This document shows positions 40,054 through 49,215 of a stretch of 64,000 nucleotides of DNA, piece after piece. Position numbers and translations under genes: made by a program. Below the pieces are notes generated by a model. It was given only the letters and a program-made list of their open reading frames with translations. It did no database searches and was not told the origin of the DNA. The stretch is from Dactylosporangium sucinum (lineage in GTDB: Bacteria; Actinomycetota; Actinomycetes; Mycobacteriales; Micromonosporaceae), in contig NZ_BMPI01000038.1 in NCBI RefSeq assembly GCF_014647515.1, positions 1 to 64,000 on the forward strand. The letters are read 5' to 3'. The number at the start of each line of letters is the position of its first letter. The stretch's first letter is position 1.

Positions 40054-40111
40054 TTTCACCGCCGCCCCGTCTGCGGCATGATGCGGAGAAGACCACGCGG
40101 TCGCGGAAGGG

Positions 40112-41134
40112 ATGCTCGTGACAGTCGACGACCCGGGCCGGGTCACCATCACCGCGATCGCGCGGCAGGCCGGCGTGTCCGTGCCGACCGTTTCGCGGGT
40201 GCTCAACGGGCGCTCCGACGTCTCGCCGCGGACCCGCGAGCGGGTCGAGGAGCTGCTGCGCGAGCACGGCTACCGCCGCCGGGCCAGCCGCAAGCGCCCG
40301 TCGGCGGGCCTCATCGACCTGGTCTTCGACGACCTCGACAGCCCGTGGGCGGTCGAGATCATCCGCGGCGTCGAGGAGGTCGCCCACTCGACCGGCATGG
40401 GCACGGTCGTCTCGGCGATCCACGGCCAGCCGGCGTCGGCCCGCCAGTGGCTGCAGAACCTCCGCGCCCGCGCCACCGACGGCGTCATCTTCGTGACGTC
40501 GGACGTGACCCCGCCGCTGCACGCCGAGCTCCGCCGCCTGGCCATCCCGCTGGCCGTGATCGACCCGGCCGGCGTGCCGGCCATCGACGTGCCGACGATC
40601 GGCGCGACGAACTGGGCCGGCGGCCTGACCGCGACGGAGCACCTGCTGTCCCTGGGCCACCGCCGGATCGGCTTCATCGCCGGCCCGACCCGGCTGCTGT
40701 GCAGCCGCGCCCGCCTGGACGGCTACGGCGCAGCGCTCGCCGCCGCCGGCCGGCAAGCCGACCCGGCCCTGGTCCGGCCCGGCGACTTCCACCACGAGTC
40801 GGGCTGCGCCGGCGGCGAGGCCCTGCTGGACCTCGCCGACCCGCCGACCGCCATCTTCGCGGCCAGCGACCAGATGGCCTTCGGCGCCTACGAGGCCGTC
40901 CGCCGCCGCGGCCTGCGGGTCCCCGACGACATCTCGGTGGTGGGCTTCGACGACCTGCCGGAGAGCCGCTGGGCGTCCCCGCCGCTGACCACCGTCCGCC
41001 AGCCCCTCACCGAGATGGGCCTGCTGGCCGCCCGCACCGTCCTGCGGATGGCGGCCGGCGAGGAGATCGAGACCCCGAAGGTCGAGCTCGCCACCGAGCT
41101 GGTCGTCCGCCACAGCACGGCGCCCGTTTCCTGA
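40112..41134 (+). CDS. LacI-family repressor of xylan utilisation (inferred)
   Basis: A 340-residue LacI regulator. The HTH (about 11-60) reads T-I-T-A-I-A-R-Q-A-G-V-S-V-P-T-V-S-R-V-L-N-G-R, followed by the hinge. The periplasmic-binding-like sugar domain (70-340) has G-V-I-F-V-T-S-D, E-H-L-L-S-L-G-H-R-R-I-G-F-I-A-G-P and D-Q-M-A-F-G-A-Y-E-A-V-R. It is divergent from the xylanase operon. By position it probably represses that operon in the absence of a xylo-oligosaccharide. Confidence 0.9.
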   Translation: MLVTVDDPGRVTITAIARQAGVSVPTVSRVLNGRSDVSPRTRERVEELLREHGYRRRASRKRPSAGLIDLVFDDLDSPWAVEIIRGVEEVAHSTGMGTVVSAIHGQPASARQWLQNLRARATDGVIFVTSDVTPPLHAELRRLAIPLAVIDPAGVPAIDVPTIGATNWAGGLTATEHLLSLGHRRIGFIAGPTRLLCSRARLDGYGAALAAAGRQADPALVRPGDFHHESGCAGGEALLDLADPPTAIFAASDQMAFGAYEAVRRRGLRVPDDISVVGFDDLPESRWASPPLTTVRQPLTEMGLLAARTVLRMAAGEEIETPKVELATELVVRHSTAPVS

Positions 41135-41272
41135 CCTTCGGCCGCGATGCCCCGCCGGACCGCCGCACGGGCCCTGCGCCCCCTGACGCGCCTCCTCACA
41201 GGCTGCTCGCAGCTTCGCTGGAGCGGGCGCACAGCGCCCCGGCCGAGCCTTGGGGGCGTGAGGGAGGTTTCG

Positions 41273-42232
41273 ATGCAACGGTATGAGGGACGGCCGCTCG
41301 CCCGGCCGGACGAGGAACTGGTGGACCAGGGCCTGGGGTTCGACCTCGGGACGGTGCTGGACCGGCGGCGGTTGCTGGCGGCGTTCGGGCTGGGCGCGGC
41401 GGCCGTGGGGCTGTCGGCGTGCTCGGCGTCGACGCCGTCGACGCCGTCGGTGTCCGCTGCTTCCAGCGGTACCGCTGAGGGAGAGATCCCCGACGAGACG
41501 GCCGGACCGTATCCGGGCGACGGCTCCAACGGCCCCGACGTCCTGGACGACAGCGGGATCGTCCGCGCCGACATCCGCTCCAGCTTCGGCGGGGCCACGG
41601 GGACGGCCGAGGGCGTGCCGATGACGCTGGAACTGACCATCATCGACCTGGCCAACGGTGGGAAGCCGTTCGCGGGCACGGCGGTCTACGTGTGGCACTG
41701 CGACCGGGAGGGCCGCTACTCGCTCTACTCGGACGGCGTCACCGACCAGAACTACCTGCGCGGCGTCCAGATCGCCGACGACGCGGGCAAGGTGCGGTTC
41801 ACCAGCATCTTCCCGGCCTGCTACTCCGGTCGGTGGCCGCATGTGCATTTCGAGGTGTACCGCGAGCAGTCCGCGATCACCGACTCCACGAACGCGATCG
41901 CCACTTCGCAGGTGGCGCTGCCGAAGGACGTGTGCGACACGGTGTACGGGCAGTCGGGGTACGCGCAGTCCGTGCGCAACCTGGCGCAGGTCTCGCTGCA
42001 GAGCGACAACGTGTTCGGCGAAGACGGCGGCGCGTTGCAGCTCGGGGCGGTGACCGGGTCGGTGTCCAGCGGGTACACGGTGGCGCTGACGGCGCGGGTC
42101 GACACCCGGACGACACCCACGGGCGGTGGGGCGCCGGGCGGCGGTGGCGGCCCGGGTGGTGCGCCACCGAGTGGTGGGCCCGGAGGTGGCCCTGGTGGCG
42201 GGCCTGGTGGGATGCCGCCCAGCGGCGCCTGA
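41273..42232 (+). CDS. Intradiol dioxygenase-like Tat lipoprotein
   Basis: A 319-residue protein from ATG 41273, preceded by GAGGGAGG. An N-terminal stretch carries D-R-R-R-L-L-A-A-F-G-L-G and L-S-A-C, a twin-arginine signal joined to a lipobox. The beta-sandwich domain (about 75-260) resembles protocatechuate 3,4-dioxygenase: E-T-A-G-P-Y-P, V-Y-V-W-H-C-D-R-E-G-R-Y-S-L-Y-S, F-T-S-I-F-P-A-C-Y and R-W-P-H-V-H-F-E-V-Y. These give Tyr and His candidates for the iron site. The tail (about 285-319) is a Gly/Pro repeat. Extracytoplasmic members of this group are common in actinobacteria, but their substrates are mostly unknown. Confidence 0.83.
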   Translation: MQRYEGRPLARPDEELVDQGLGFDLGTVLDRRRLLAAFGLGAAAVGLSACSASTPSTPSVSAASSGTAEGEIPDETAGPYPGDGSNGPDVLDDSGIVRADIRSSFGGATGTAEGVPMTLELTIIDLANGGKPFAGTAVYVWHCDREGRYSLYSDGVTDQNYLRGVQIADDAGKVRFTSIFPACYSGRWPHVHFEVYREQSAITDSTNAIATSQVALPKDVCDTVYGQSGYAQSVRNLAQVSLQSDNVFGEDGGALQLGAVTGSVSSGYTVALTARVDTRTTPTGGGAPGGGGGPGGAPPSGGPGGGPGGGPGGMPPSGA

Positions 42233-42269
42233 CCGATTTTTGTCGTACCCTCCAGGCAAGATCTGTGGC

Positions 42270-44783
42270 ATGGTCGAGTCGAGCGTGCGGTTGCAGGCGG
42301 TGGTGGAGGACGGCGACGTCCGGCGGGTGCTCGCGGCGTTGCGGGCGGACGAGCGGCTCACGCTTGACGATGTGCCGTGGCGGCGGTTCCACCATGCCTA
42401 CGGTCCGGCGGACGACGTGCCCGCTTTGCTGCGCGGGCTCGCGCATCCCGACCCGTGGCGGGCGGCGCGGCACCTCGACGAGCTGTGGAACAAGGTGCGG
42501 CACCAGGGCCTGAGCGAGCCGGCGGCGGCGCTCGCGGTGCCGTTCCTCGTCGCGGCCGCGGCCGATCCCACGACGCACGGGCGCGACCGGGTGCTGCTCC
42601 TCGCGGCCGAGGCCGGTCGCCGCAAGCACGACGGCGGCGACCGGCGGACCGACCTGCTCCGCGCCGCGGGGCCGCCCACCGGCGGCGCTGACGGCGCTGA
42701 TTGTCCGCGGGCGTGGACGTTGCAGGCGGCCCGCGAGGCGGTGTCCGCCGACGCGGGCACGCTCGTGGCGCTGCTCGCGGACCGCGACCCGGAGGTGCGC
42801 GCCACGGCCGCCTATGCGCTGGCCGCCGCCTGCTCCCCGGCCGCGCAGGTGCGGCCCGCGCTGCGCACCCGGCTGGCCGCAGAGACCGAGCCACCGGTGC
42901 GGATCAGCCTGATCCTGGCCCTGACCCAGCTCGGTGTCGAGCACGACGAGCCCGACACCGCGGCCCGTGCCGAGCGGCTCTGGTCCGACGCGTCCCGCCC
43001 GCCAGACGTGCGGCTGGCCGGGGCCCTGGCCTGGCTGTGCGCGTCGCCGTCCCCGGCACCGTCCGCGCTGCTCGACGTTCTGGCCGCGGTCCCGCCGGAG
43101 GCCGAGCAGTGGCTCAGCCGCGTCCCGTGGCCGGACGACATCACGCGCCGCGGCGGCCTCGCGGCGTGGCTGGTGGCGTTCCTCGGCGACGCCCCCGACA
43201 CCCGGCTGCGCCTGGCGGAGCGCCTGGCGGCGTCGCCCGACCCGGCGGTGGCGGCGTCGGCCCTGCACGCGGCGCACGAGGTGGCCCGCACCTGGCGCAC
43301 GCACGAGTCTGCCGCCGCCGACCTGCTGAGCCGCCACCTGGAGCACCCCGACCGCGAGGTCGCCCGCACGGCCGCCCGCCACCTCGCCTCGGCCGGCGAG
43401 GTCCCGGCCCCGGTCGCCGACCGCGTCGCCGCCTCCCTGACCCACGCCGACTCCGAGGTGCGCGCCTGGGCCGCCGTCACCCTGGCCCACCGCGGCGACC
43501 CCCGCGCGGTCGCTCCGCTCGCGGCCCTGCTGCGCCGCGAGGACTGGCCGTGGCCCGAGCCGTATCGTCGGGGCACCTACATCGCGCCCCCGGAGGCCCT
43601 GCTCGACCGCCTCCACCCGTTCGCGGCGGACCTCCTCCCGGCCGTCCTGCACCGCCTGTCCACTCCCGACCGCGCGGGCTGGCAACATGTCCGCCGCGAC
43701 CTCCTGGCGGCCCTGGCCGAGTGGCCCGCCGTCGCCGCCGAGGCCGTGGGCACGCTGCTCGCCCTGCTGTCCCCGCCCGGCCAGGCCGCACACCGTTCGC
43801 CGGCGACGGTCACGCCCACCGGGAAGCGGCTCGCGCTCGTCGCCCTGCCCGCGCGGTCCTCGCCCGGGTCCGCGAACGGCAGTGGCCCAGCGCTCGCGGT
43901 CGACGCCCGCAGGGTCGACCCTTCCGCAGCCCCACCGACCGCGGCCGACCCCATCCCCCGCATCCCGCGCCAACGCCCATCCAGCGACCCGGGCGGCGAC
44001 GGGGGACGGCGGTCAGCAGTCGCGCACCTGGGAGCCGTCGTGACCGTCCTCGGGCGGATCGGACCGCCGGCCGCGGCTGCGGTTCCCCTGCTGGACCACC
44101 TCACGGTCGATGCCACGCCGGCCGACCTCGCGGTGCTCGTCTGGGCACGATGGCGCATCACGGGCGACCGGTCCGATGCCACGGCGGCGACGCTGGCCGA
44201 CCTGGCCTCCACGGACGGCGTGCGGCCCCAACGGCCACGCCTGCCCGCCGACGGCGGGCCGACCCATGGGCCACGCCTGCCCGTGGACGGCGGGTGGGCG
44301 CATGCGCCTCGCCCGATCACGGACCAGGGACCGGCGGACGCGCCTCGCCTGCCCACCGACCGGGGGCGGGCGGACGCGCTGCGGCTGCTCGCCGACCTCG
44401 GTCCGGCGGCCGCGGCGCACGAGACGCTGCTGCGGGCGCTGGCCGTGGGAGGCGGGTCGGCCTGGGTTCGGGCGCAGGCGGCCTACGCGCTGTGGCGGGC
44501 CACCGGGGACGCACCCTCCGCCGTGACCGTGCTCGTGGAGCTGCTCGCCGACCGGCCGGACCCGGCGTGGTTCGATCCGGTGCACGCCGTCGCCGCTGGG
44601 CACCTCGCCGAGATCGGGGCGCCGGCCGAGGCCGCGGCGCCGGCCGAGGTCGGGACGCTGGCCGAGGCCGCGGTGCCGGGGCTGACCGCCTTCGTGGCGG
44701 CGAGCCGGCGCTCGTCGGCGGACATCCGGCGCGACCAGCAGTACGTGGCCGTCGCGAGGGGCGCCTTACGCCGGCCTCGGTAG
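42270..44783 (+). CDS. HEAT-repeat protein with an inserted proline-rich repeat
   Basis: An 837-residue alpha-solenoid. HEAT/PBS-like units such as D-R-D-P-E-V-R-A-T-A-A-Y-A-L, H-P-D-R-E-V-A-R-T-A-A-R-H-L and H-A-D-S-E-V-R-A-W-A-A-V-T-L recur through about 1-500 and 590-837. Between about 500 and 590 is a disordered stretch. Around 650-710 there are about five copies of a P-R-L-P-x-D-x-G-x-A-D/H-A-like unit, apparently recent tandem duplications. It has no signal peptide or enzyme motif. A scaffold or sensing role is usual for this fold. Confidence 0.75.
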   Translation: MVESSVRLQAVVEDGDVRRVLAALRADERLTLDDVPWRRFHHAYGPADDVPALLRGLAHPDPWRAARHLDELWNKVRHQGLSEPAAALAVPFLVAAAADPTTHGRDRVLLLAAEAGRRKHDGGDRRTDLLRAAGPPTGGADGADCPRAWTLQAAREAVSADAGTLVALLADRDPEVRATAAYALAAACSPAAQVRPALRTRLAAETEPPVRISLILALTQLGVEHDEPDTAARAERLWSDASRPPDVRLAGALAWLCASPSPAPSALLDVLAAVPPEAEQWLSRVPWPDDITRRGGLAAWLVAFLGDAPDTRLRLAERLAASPDPAVAASALHAAHEVARTWRTHESAAADLLSRHLEHPDREVARTAARHLASAGEVPAPVADRVAASLTHADSEVRAWAAVTLAHRGDPRAVAPLAALLRREDWPWPEPYRRGTYIAPPEALLDRLHPFAADLLPAVLHRLSTPDRAGWQHVRRDLLAALAEWPAVAAEAVGTLLALLSPPGQAAHRSPATVTPTGKRLALVALPARSSPGSANGSGPALAVDARRVDPSAAPPTAADPIPRIPRQRPSSDPGGDGGRRSAVAHLGAVVTVLGRIGPPAAAAVPLLDHLTVDATPADLAVLVWARWRITGDRSDATAATLADLASTDGVRPQRPRLPADGGPTHGPRLPVDGGWAHAPRPITDQGPADAPRLPTDRGRADALRLLADLGPAAAAHETLLRALAVGGGSAWVRAQAAYALWRATGDAPSAVTVLVELLADRPDPAWFDPVHAVAAGHLAEIGAPAEAAAPAEVGTLAEAAVPGLTAFVAASRRSSADIRRDQQYVAVARGALRRPR

Positions 44784-44822
44784 ACACCCCTGGGGGGCAG
44801 CGGCCCGCGGCGGGTTCGGCGC

Positions 44823-45595
44823 TCACCACGATCGGTGGGCGCCGTGGCGGAAGGCGTTGCCGATAGGTTCACGAGCATCTGCTCCAGGCGGTCGGGGTCG
44901 GCGTCGACCGTGACCGCCGGGCCGACCGTCACCAAGGTGGCGGCCGCCGCCGGGGTGAGGGCGGCCGCCGCCGCCGCGGCGCGCAGCGGCACGGGCCGGC
45001 AGTCCAGGCGGAGGGCGCCCTGCTCGACCCGGCCCAGGTCGAGCAGGCCGCCGGCCAGGCGGTTGATGCGGGCGGCCTGGCGCAGGGCGCTCGCGGTCAG
45101 CCGGTGGCGGTCGGCCGCCTCGACCTGGGCCCGCGTGGTGCAGCGGGCGCACGCGGCGGGCGATCACCTCGGCCACCGCCGTCGCCACCGGCACGAAGAC
45201 GACGGCGCTGCCGACCACGTCCGGCGGCTGGTGGGTGGCGACGAGCGGGGCGACGTAGGCGGCGGCGGTCAGCGGCGACAGCGCCACCGCCGTCCACGGT
45301 GGATGGTGCAGGCCCACCCAGGCGAACAGCAGGACGAAGAACGGGCCGGTGCCGGTGGCGACGCCGCCGAAGGTCCAGGTCGAGAAGGCCAGGACGGCCA
45401 GGCCGGCGACGGCGAGCGCGATGGTCCGGCGGGGCGGGACCCGGTGGGCGGCGACGGCGGCGGCGAAGTCGGCGGCGGCGACGATCGGCAGCTCACGCTC
45501 GCGGGCTCCCGGCGCCACGCGCCCAGGACAGCCAGCGCCCCGGCGAGCGCGAAGCGTCCGGAGGCGCTGCGCGCGGCGCCGCTCGCTGTCCGCAT
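44823..45595 (-). pseudogene. Sensor histidine kinase remnant, multiple frameshifts
   Basis: The minus strand from ATG 45595 starts M-R-T-A-S-G-A-A-R-S-A-S and shifts frame near 45500 into a membrane domain (T-I-A-L-A-V-A-G-L-A-V-L-A-F and V-G-S-A-V-V-F-V-P-V-A). It then shifts again near 45130. In further frames it shows A-A-R-I-N-R-L-A-G-G-L-L-D-L-G-R-V-E (post-His helix) and D-P-D-R-L-E-Q-M-L-V-N, which should continue L-I-G-N-A-F-R-H-G-A but is shifted at about 44865. The C-terminal ATPase end is missing. It is clearly decayed. Confidence 0.7.
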
Positions 45596-45689
45596 CAACC
45601 GCAATTGTAGGCCAATACCCGGTTTCCACGACCTTTTGCCGATTTCACCCCGTCGGGCACCCGAGCGGCGCGATAGTACGGGCGTGGAC

Positions 45690-47309
45690 ATGGCATCGGG
45701 TGGCGCGCCGGCGTCGGCGCGACGGGCCTCCTTCGAGGATCTCAGCGTCAACATGAAGATCGTGCTCGCGGTCTTCGCCGCGGTCGTGGTGGCCATGGTG
45801 GTGGGCCTCGTCGGGCTGCTCAAGCTGCGGGACAGCAGCGAGGCCGCCGCGCGTATCTCCGGCGGCACCGTGGCGAGCATCAAGGCGGTCGGGGACATCA
45901 AGTCCGCCGTGTACCAGACCCGGCTCGCGGCGGCCAACCAGGCGGTGTCGGTGTCGCCCGAGGATGTCACCACCTACACCGCGCAGTTCAACACGCACAT
46001 CAAGGAGTTCGACGAGGCGATGCGGGCGTACCGCGCGAGCGGCCCGGCCGGCAACTCCGGCACGATCGCCAAGCTGCAGGACGAGTGGGACCAGTACAAG
46101 GCCATCGCCGTCAACGAGATGATCCCGGCCGGCACCCGCAACGACTACGCCGCCTGGGCCAAGATCCGCGACGAGCGGACCCGGCCGATCCTGGCGCTGA
46201 TCGACCAGCAGCTGGTCGAGCTCGACGCCGCCGAGACGGCGGACGGCGTGACCAACGCCGAGGCGGCCACGAGCGGGTATGAGCACGGGCGGCAGGCGAT
46301 GATCATCGTGATGGTGGTCGGGGCGGCGCTGGCGCTCGGGCTGGGCATCCTGGTGGCCCGCCGGATCGTGCGGTCGCTGCGCAAGGTCACCGGGGTGTGC
46401 GAGGCGCTCGCGGCCTGCGACCTCACCACGACCAGCGGCATCACCTCGCGCGACGAGCCGGGACGGATGGCCCAGGCGCTCGACACGGCGGTCGGCAACC
46501 TGCGCGGCACGATCCGCACGATCGACGGCTCGGCGTCGTCGCTGGCCAGCGCCGCGGAGCAGATGAGCGCGACCGCGATCCAGATCGCCGACTCGGCGAA
46601 CTCGGCCTCGACCCAGGCGCAGGCCGTGTCGGCCGCCGCCGAGCAGGTCTCGCGCAGCGTCGACACGGTCTCGGCCGGCAGCGAGCAGATGGGCGCGTCG
46701 ATCCGGGAGATCTCGCAGAACGCGGCCGAGGCGGCCCGGGTCGCGGCCGAGGCGGTCAGCATCACCACCGAGACGTCCGAGACGATGAACAAGCTCGGCG
46801 AGTCGTCGGCCGAGATCGGGAACGTGGTCAAGGTGATAACCGCGATCGCGGAGCAGACCAACCTGCTCGCGCTCAACGCCACCATCGAGGCCGCCCGGGC
46901 GGGTGACGCCGGCAAGGGGTTCGCCGTGGTCGCCTCCGAGGTCAAGGACCTCGCCCAGGAGACGGCACGGGCGACCGAGGACATCTCCCGCCGCATCGAC
47001 GCGATCCAGGCGGACACCGCCGGGGCGGTGGCCGCGATCGAGCGGATCTCGCAGGTCATCGAGCGCATCAGCGACTACCAGACGACGATCGCGAGCGCCG
47101 TCGAGCAGCAGACCGCGACGACGGCGGAGATGAGCCGCAGCGTCACCGAGGCCGCGGTCGGCACGAACGAGATCGCCCAGAACATCACCTTGGTGGCCCA
47201 GGGCGCCGAGCGGACCAGCCAGGGCGTGACGGAAACCCAGCAGGCCACCAACGAGCTCGCCCGCATGTCCAGCGACCTGAACACGCTGGTGGCCAACTTC
47301 AGATACTGA
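45690..47309 (+). CDS. Methyl-accepting chemotaxis protein
   Basis: A 539-residue chemoreceptor. The first membrane helix (about 24-46, V-L-A-V-F-A-A-V-V-V-A-M-V-V-G-L-V-G) is followed by a periplasmic-type four-helix bundle (about 50-200). The second helix (M-I-I-V-M-V-V-G-A-A-L-A-L-G-L-G) leads to a HAMP domain. The signalling hairpin (about 300-539) has the invariant tip E-Q-T-N-L-L-A-L-N-A-T-I-E-A-A-R-A-G. It signals to CheA, so the organism should be motile at some stage. GTG 45684 is an alternative start. There are no other che genes in the window. Confidence 0.93.
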   Translation: MASGGAPASARRASFEDLSVNMKIVLAVFAAVVVAMVVGLVGLLKLRDSSEAAARISGGTVASIKAVGDIKSAVYQTRLAAANQAVSVSPEDVTTYTAQFNTHIKEFDEAMRAYRASGPAGNSGTIAKLQDEWDQYKAIAVNEMIPAGTRNDYAAWAKIRDERTRPILALIDQQLVELDAAETADGVTNAEAATSGYEHGRQAMIIVMVVGAALALGLGILVARRIVRSLRKVTGVCEALAACDLTTTSGITSRDEPGRMAQALDTAVGNLRGTIRTIDGSASSLASAAEQMSATAIQIADSANSASTQAQAVSAAAEQVSRSVDTVSAGSEQMGASIREISQNAAEAARVAAEAVSITTETSETMNKLGESSAEIGNVVKVITAIAEQTNLLALNATIEAARAGDAGKGFAVVASEVKDLAQETARATEDISRRIDAIQADTAGAVAAIERISQVIERISDYQTTIASAVEQQTATTAEMSRSVTEAAVGTNEIAQNITLVAQGAERTSQGVTETQQATNELARMSSDLNTLVANFRY

Positions 47310-47341
47310 GCGGGAGCGCGGGCGCACGCCCGTCCGTCGAG

Positions 47342-48337
47342 CTACTGGTCGAGGAGGCGCATGCCGTGTTCCGCGTAGCGCGTGCCCGCCACCGCCTCCT
47401 GCGGGACCGCCGCCCGCAACGCGTCCAGTTGGGCCGGGGTCAGCGTCAGGTCGGCGGCGGCCGCGTTCTCCTCCAGGTAGCGCACGCGCTTCGTGCCCGG
47501 GATCGGCACCACCAGGTCGTCCTGGGCCAGCAGCCAGGCCAGCGCGGCCTGGGCCGGGGTGGCGCCGATCTCCGCGGCCACCGCCTTGACCGCGTCGGCC
47601 AGGCGCAGGTTCGCGGCCAGGTTGTCGCCGTTGAAGCGCGGCAGCGCCACCGGGCGGAAGTCGTCCGCCGCGAAGGTGCCCACCGTGCCGGTGAGGAGGC
47701 CGCGGCCGACCGGGGAGTAGGCGACCAGGGCCACGCCCAGCTCCCGGCAGGTGTCCAGCAGCGACGCCTCCGGCTCGCGGCTGAAGAGGGAGTACTCCAC
47801 CTGGAGAGCGGCGATCGGGTGGACCGCGTGCGCGGCGCGCAGGGTCGTCGCGCTCACCTCCGACAGGCCGAGGTGGCGTACCTTGCCGGCCGTCACCAGC
47901 TCGGCCATCGCGCCGACGGTGTCCTCGATCGGCACGTCGGGGTTGCGGCGGTGGGCGTAGTACAGGTCGATCGTGTCCGTGCCGAGGCGGCGCAGCGACG
48001 CGTCCGCCGCCTCGCGCACCCACGCGGGCGAGGTGTCCACGTAGGTGCCGGGGCGGTCGGAGCGGGCCTCGCCGGCGCGGCTGCGCATGCCGAACTTGGT
48101 GGCCAGGACGTACTCGTCGCGCCGTCCGGCCAGCGTCCGGCCGATGAGCTCCTCGTTGCGCCCCGCGCCGTAGACGTCGGCGGTGTCGAGGAGCGTCACG
48201 CCGAGGTCGAGTGCCCGGTGCAGGGTGCGCGCCGACTCCTCGTCGTCGGCCGAGCCGTAGGCCCAGCTCATCCCCATGCAGCCGAGACCGATCGCGGACA
48301 CCTCGGGGCCGCCCCGGCCCAGTCGTCGTGTTCTCAT
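47342..48337 (-). CDS. Aldo-keto reductase (AKR13-like)
   Basis: A 331-residue aldo-keto reductase. The tetrad is present as D-T-A-D-V-Y, L-A-T-K-F and Y-Y-A-H-R. The NADP motif P-I-P-G-T-K-R-V-R-Y-L-E-E-N is typical of the AKR11/13 group (YakC-like). It reduces reactive aldehydes; the substrate is unknown. Start ATG 48337. A promoter with 19-bp spacing (48345-48375) ends 7 bases before the start, so the mRNA is probably leaderless and controlled by a MerR-type activator encoded elsewhere. Confidence 0.9.
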   Translation of the reverse strand: MRTRRLGRGGPEVSAIGLGCMGMSWAYGSADDEESARTLHRALDLGVTLLDTADVYGAGRNEELIGRTLAGRRDEYVLATKFGMRSRAGEARSDRPGTYVDTSPAWVREAADASLRRLGTDTIDLYYAHRRNPDVPIEDTVGAMAELVTAGKVRHLGLSEVSATTLRAAHAVHPIAALQVEYSLFSREPEASLLDTCRELGVALVAYSPVGRGLLTGTVGTFAADDFRPVALPRFNGDNLAANLRLADAVKAVAAEIGATPAQAALAWLLAQDDLVVPIPGTKRVRYLEENAAAADLTLTPAQLDALRAAVPQEAVAGTRYAEHGMRLLDQ

Positions 48338-48344
48338 ACCGTCC

Positions 48345-48375
48345 AGCCTGGCGGTTGGGGTCCGCTCGAAGTCAA
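48345..48375 (-). promoter_or_regulatory. 19-bp-spacer promoter (MerR-type) for the AKR gene
   Basis: On the minus strand TTGACT (plus 48370-48375) and CAGGCT (plus 48345-48350) are separated by 19 bp. The half site ACTTCGAGC is present but its partner is poorly matched. The -10 ends 7 bases before ATG 48337. Confidence 0.5.
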
Positions 48376-48483
48376 GCCCGGCGGTGTGACACGGCGGCGT
48401 GCGCCTCGACGGTGTCCGGGTCGGAGTGCGGCCGCAGCAGGCGCGCAACCCCGCGACCGCCGTGCGAGTGGTCGTGCAGGTCC

Positions 48484-49071
48484 TCAGCGTAGGGACGGCG
48501 GCGTCTCCAGGGCCGGGTCGACCGTACCGTCCGGGTACCAGCCGCCCTCCTCGTCGGTCGCGCCGAGGAACGCCGCCTCCACCGGCCGCAGCGAGGCGAT
48601 CAGCTCGTCGACCGGGTAGGAGGACACGAACCGCGCGCCCGACGGCCCCGTCAGCAGCACCGCGAGGGGGAGGTCGCCGCCGATGGGCAGGTCGGGGTAC
48701 ACCTCGCCGCCCCAGTGCATGACGGGCGCCTCGGCGTCGGCGAACCGGCCCGCCCCGGCCAGCATCAGCAGCTCGGTCTGGGTCTGGTGGACGTCGAGGC
48801 GGTACTCGTAGAGGTAGCACTCCAGCATCCCGTCGTGGTGCCGGGCCACCGTGTAGCCGCGGGCCGCGCGGCCGGCGAGCAGGCGCATCGGGGTGGACCG
48901 GCGCTCCTCCTGGTAGCTGGGGTAGTCCGCCTCCCAGTCGGGCGTCTCGCCGTCGAGCAGCCAGCCCGTCCACATCTGCGCCGGGTTGGCGATGGCGTCG
49001 AGGCCGGGCAGCGGGGTGGTCAGCCACTCGTCGAACGCGGCCCGGGTCATCGGCATCCGCGTCGCCACCAT
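48484..49071 (-). CDS. Uncharacterised protein, 195 aa
   Basis: I do not recognise the family. The start ATG 49071 (M-V-A-T-R-M-P-M-T) is chosen by content; a GTG about 24 bases upstream lies just after GGGGAGG. Notable segments are A-Q-M-W-T-G-W-L-L-D-G-E-T-P-D-W, A-R-H-H-D-G-M-L-E-C-Y-L-Y-E-Y-R and a Trp/Tyr-rich end. There is no signal or membrane part. It is divergent from the DGE-repeat gene and belongs to a block (48484-52179) of proteins with similar composition, one of which is a SUKH protein. It could be part of a toxin-immunity neighbourhood. Confidence 0.55.
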   Translation of the reverse strand: MVATRMPMTRAAFDEWLTTPLPGLDAIANPAQMWTGWLLDGETPDWEADYPSYQEERRSTPMRLLAGRAARGYTVARHHDGMLECYLYEYRLDVHQTQTELLMLAGAGRFADAEAPVMHWGGEVYPDLPIGGDLPLAVLLTGPSGARFVSSYPVDELIASLRPVEAAFLGATDEEGGWYPDGTVDPALETPPSLR

Positions 49072-49215
49072 GTACGAACGACCACCCACCACAGCCTCCC
49101 CGCAGAAGTCAGCAGACGTCACCCGATCAACCAGCCTAGGCCGCCGGGCAGCCCGGCGTCGCCGAGGTTCCCCAGCAGGGCCGGCGGCCAGGGTGTGAAC
49201 CCGTAGGCTCGACCG

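Noticed and set aside
45645..48023. Minus-strand open frame of about 790 codons opposite the chemoreceptor
   Set aside because: The receptor frame has all family motifs. The opposite frame is compositional noise with no start-site support.
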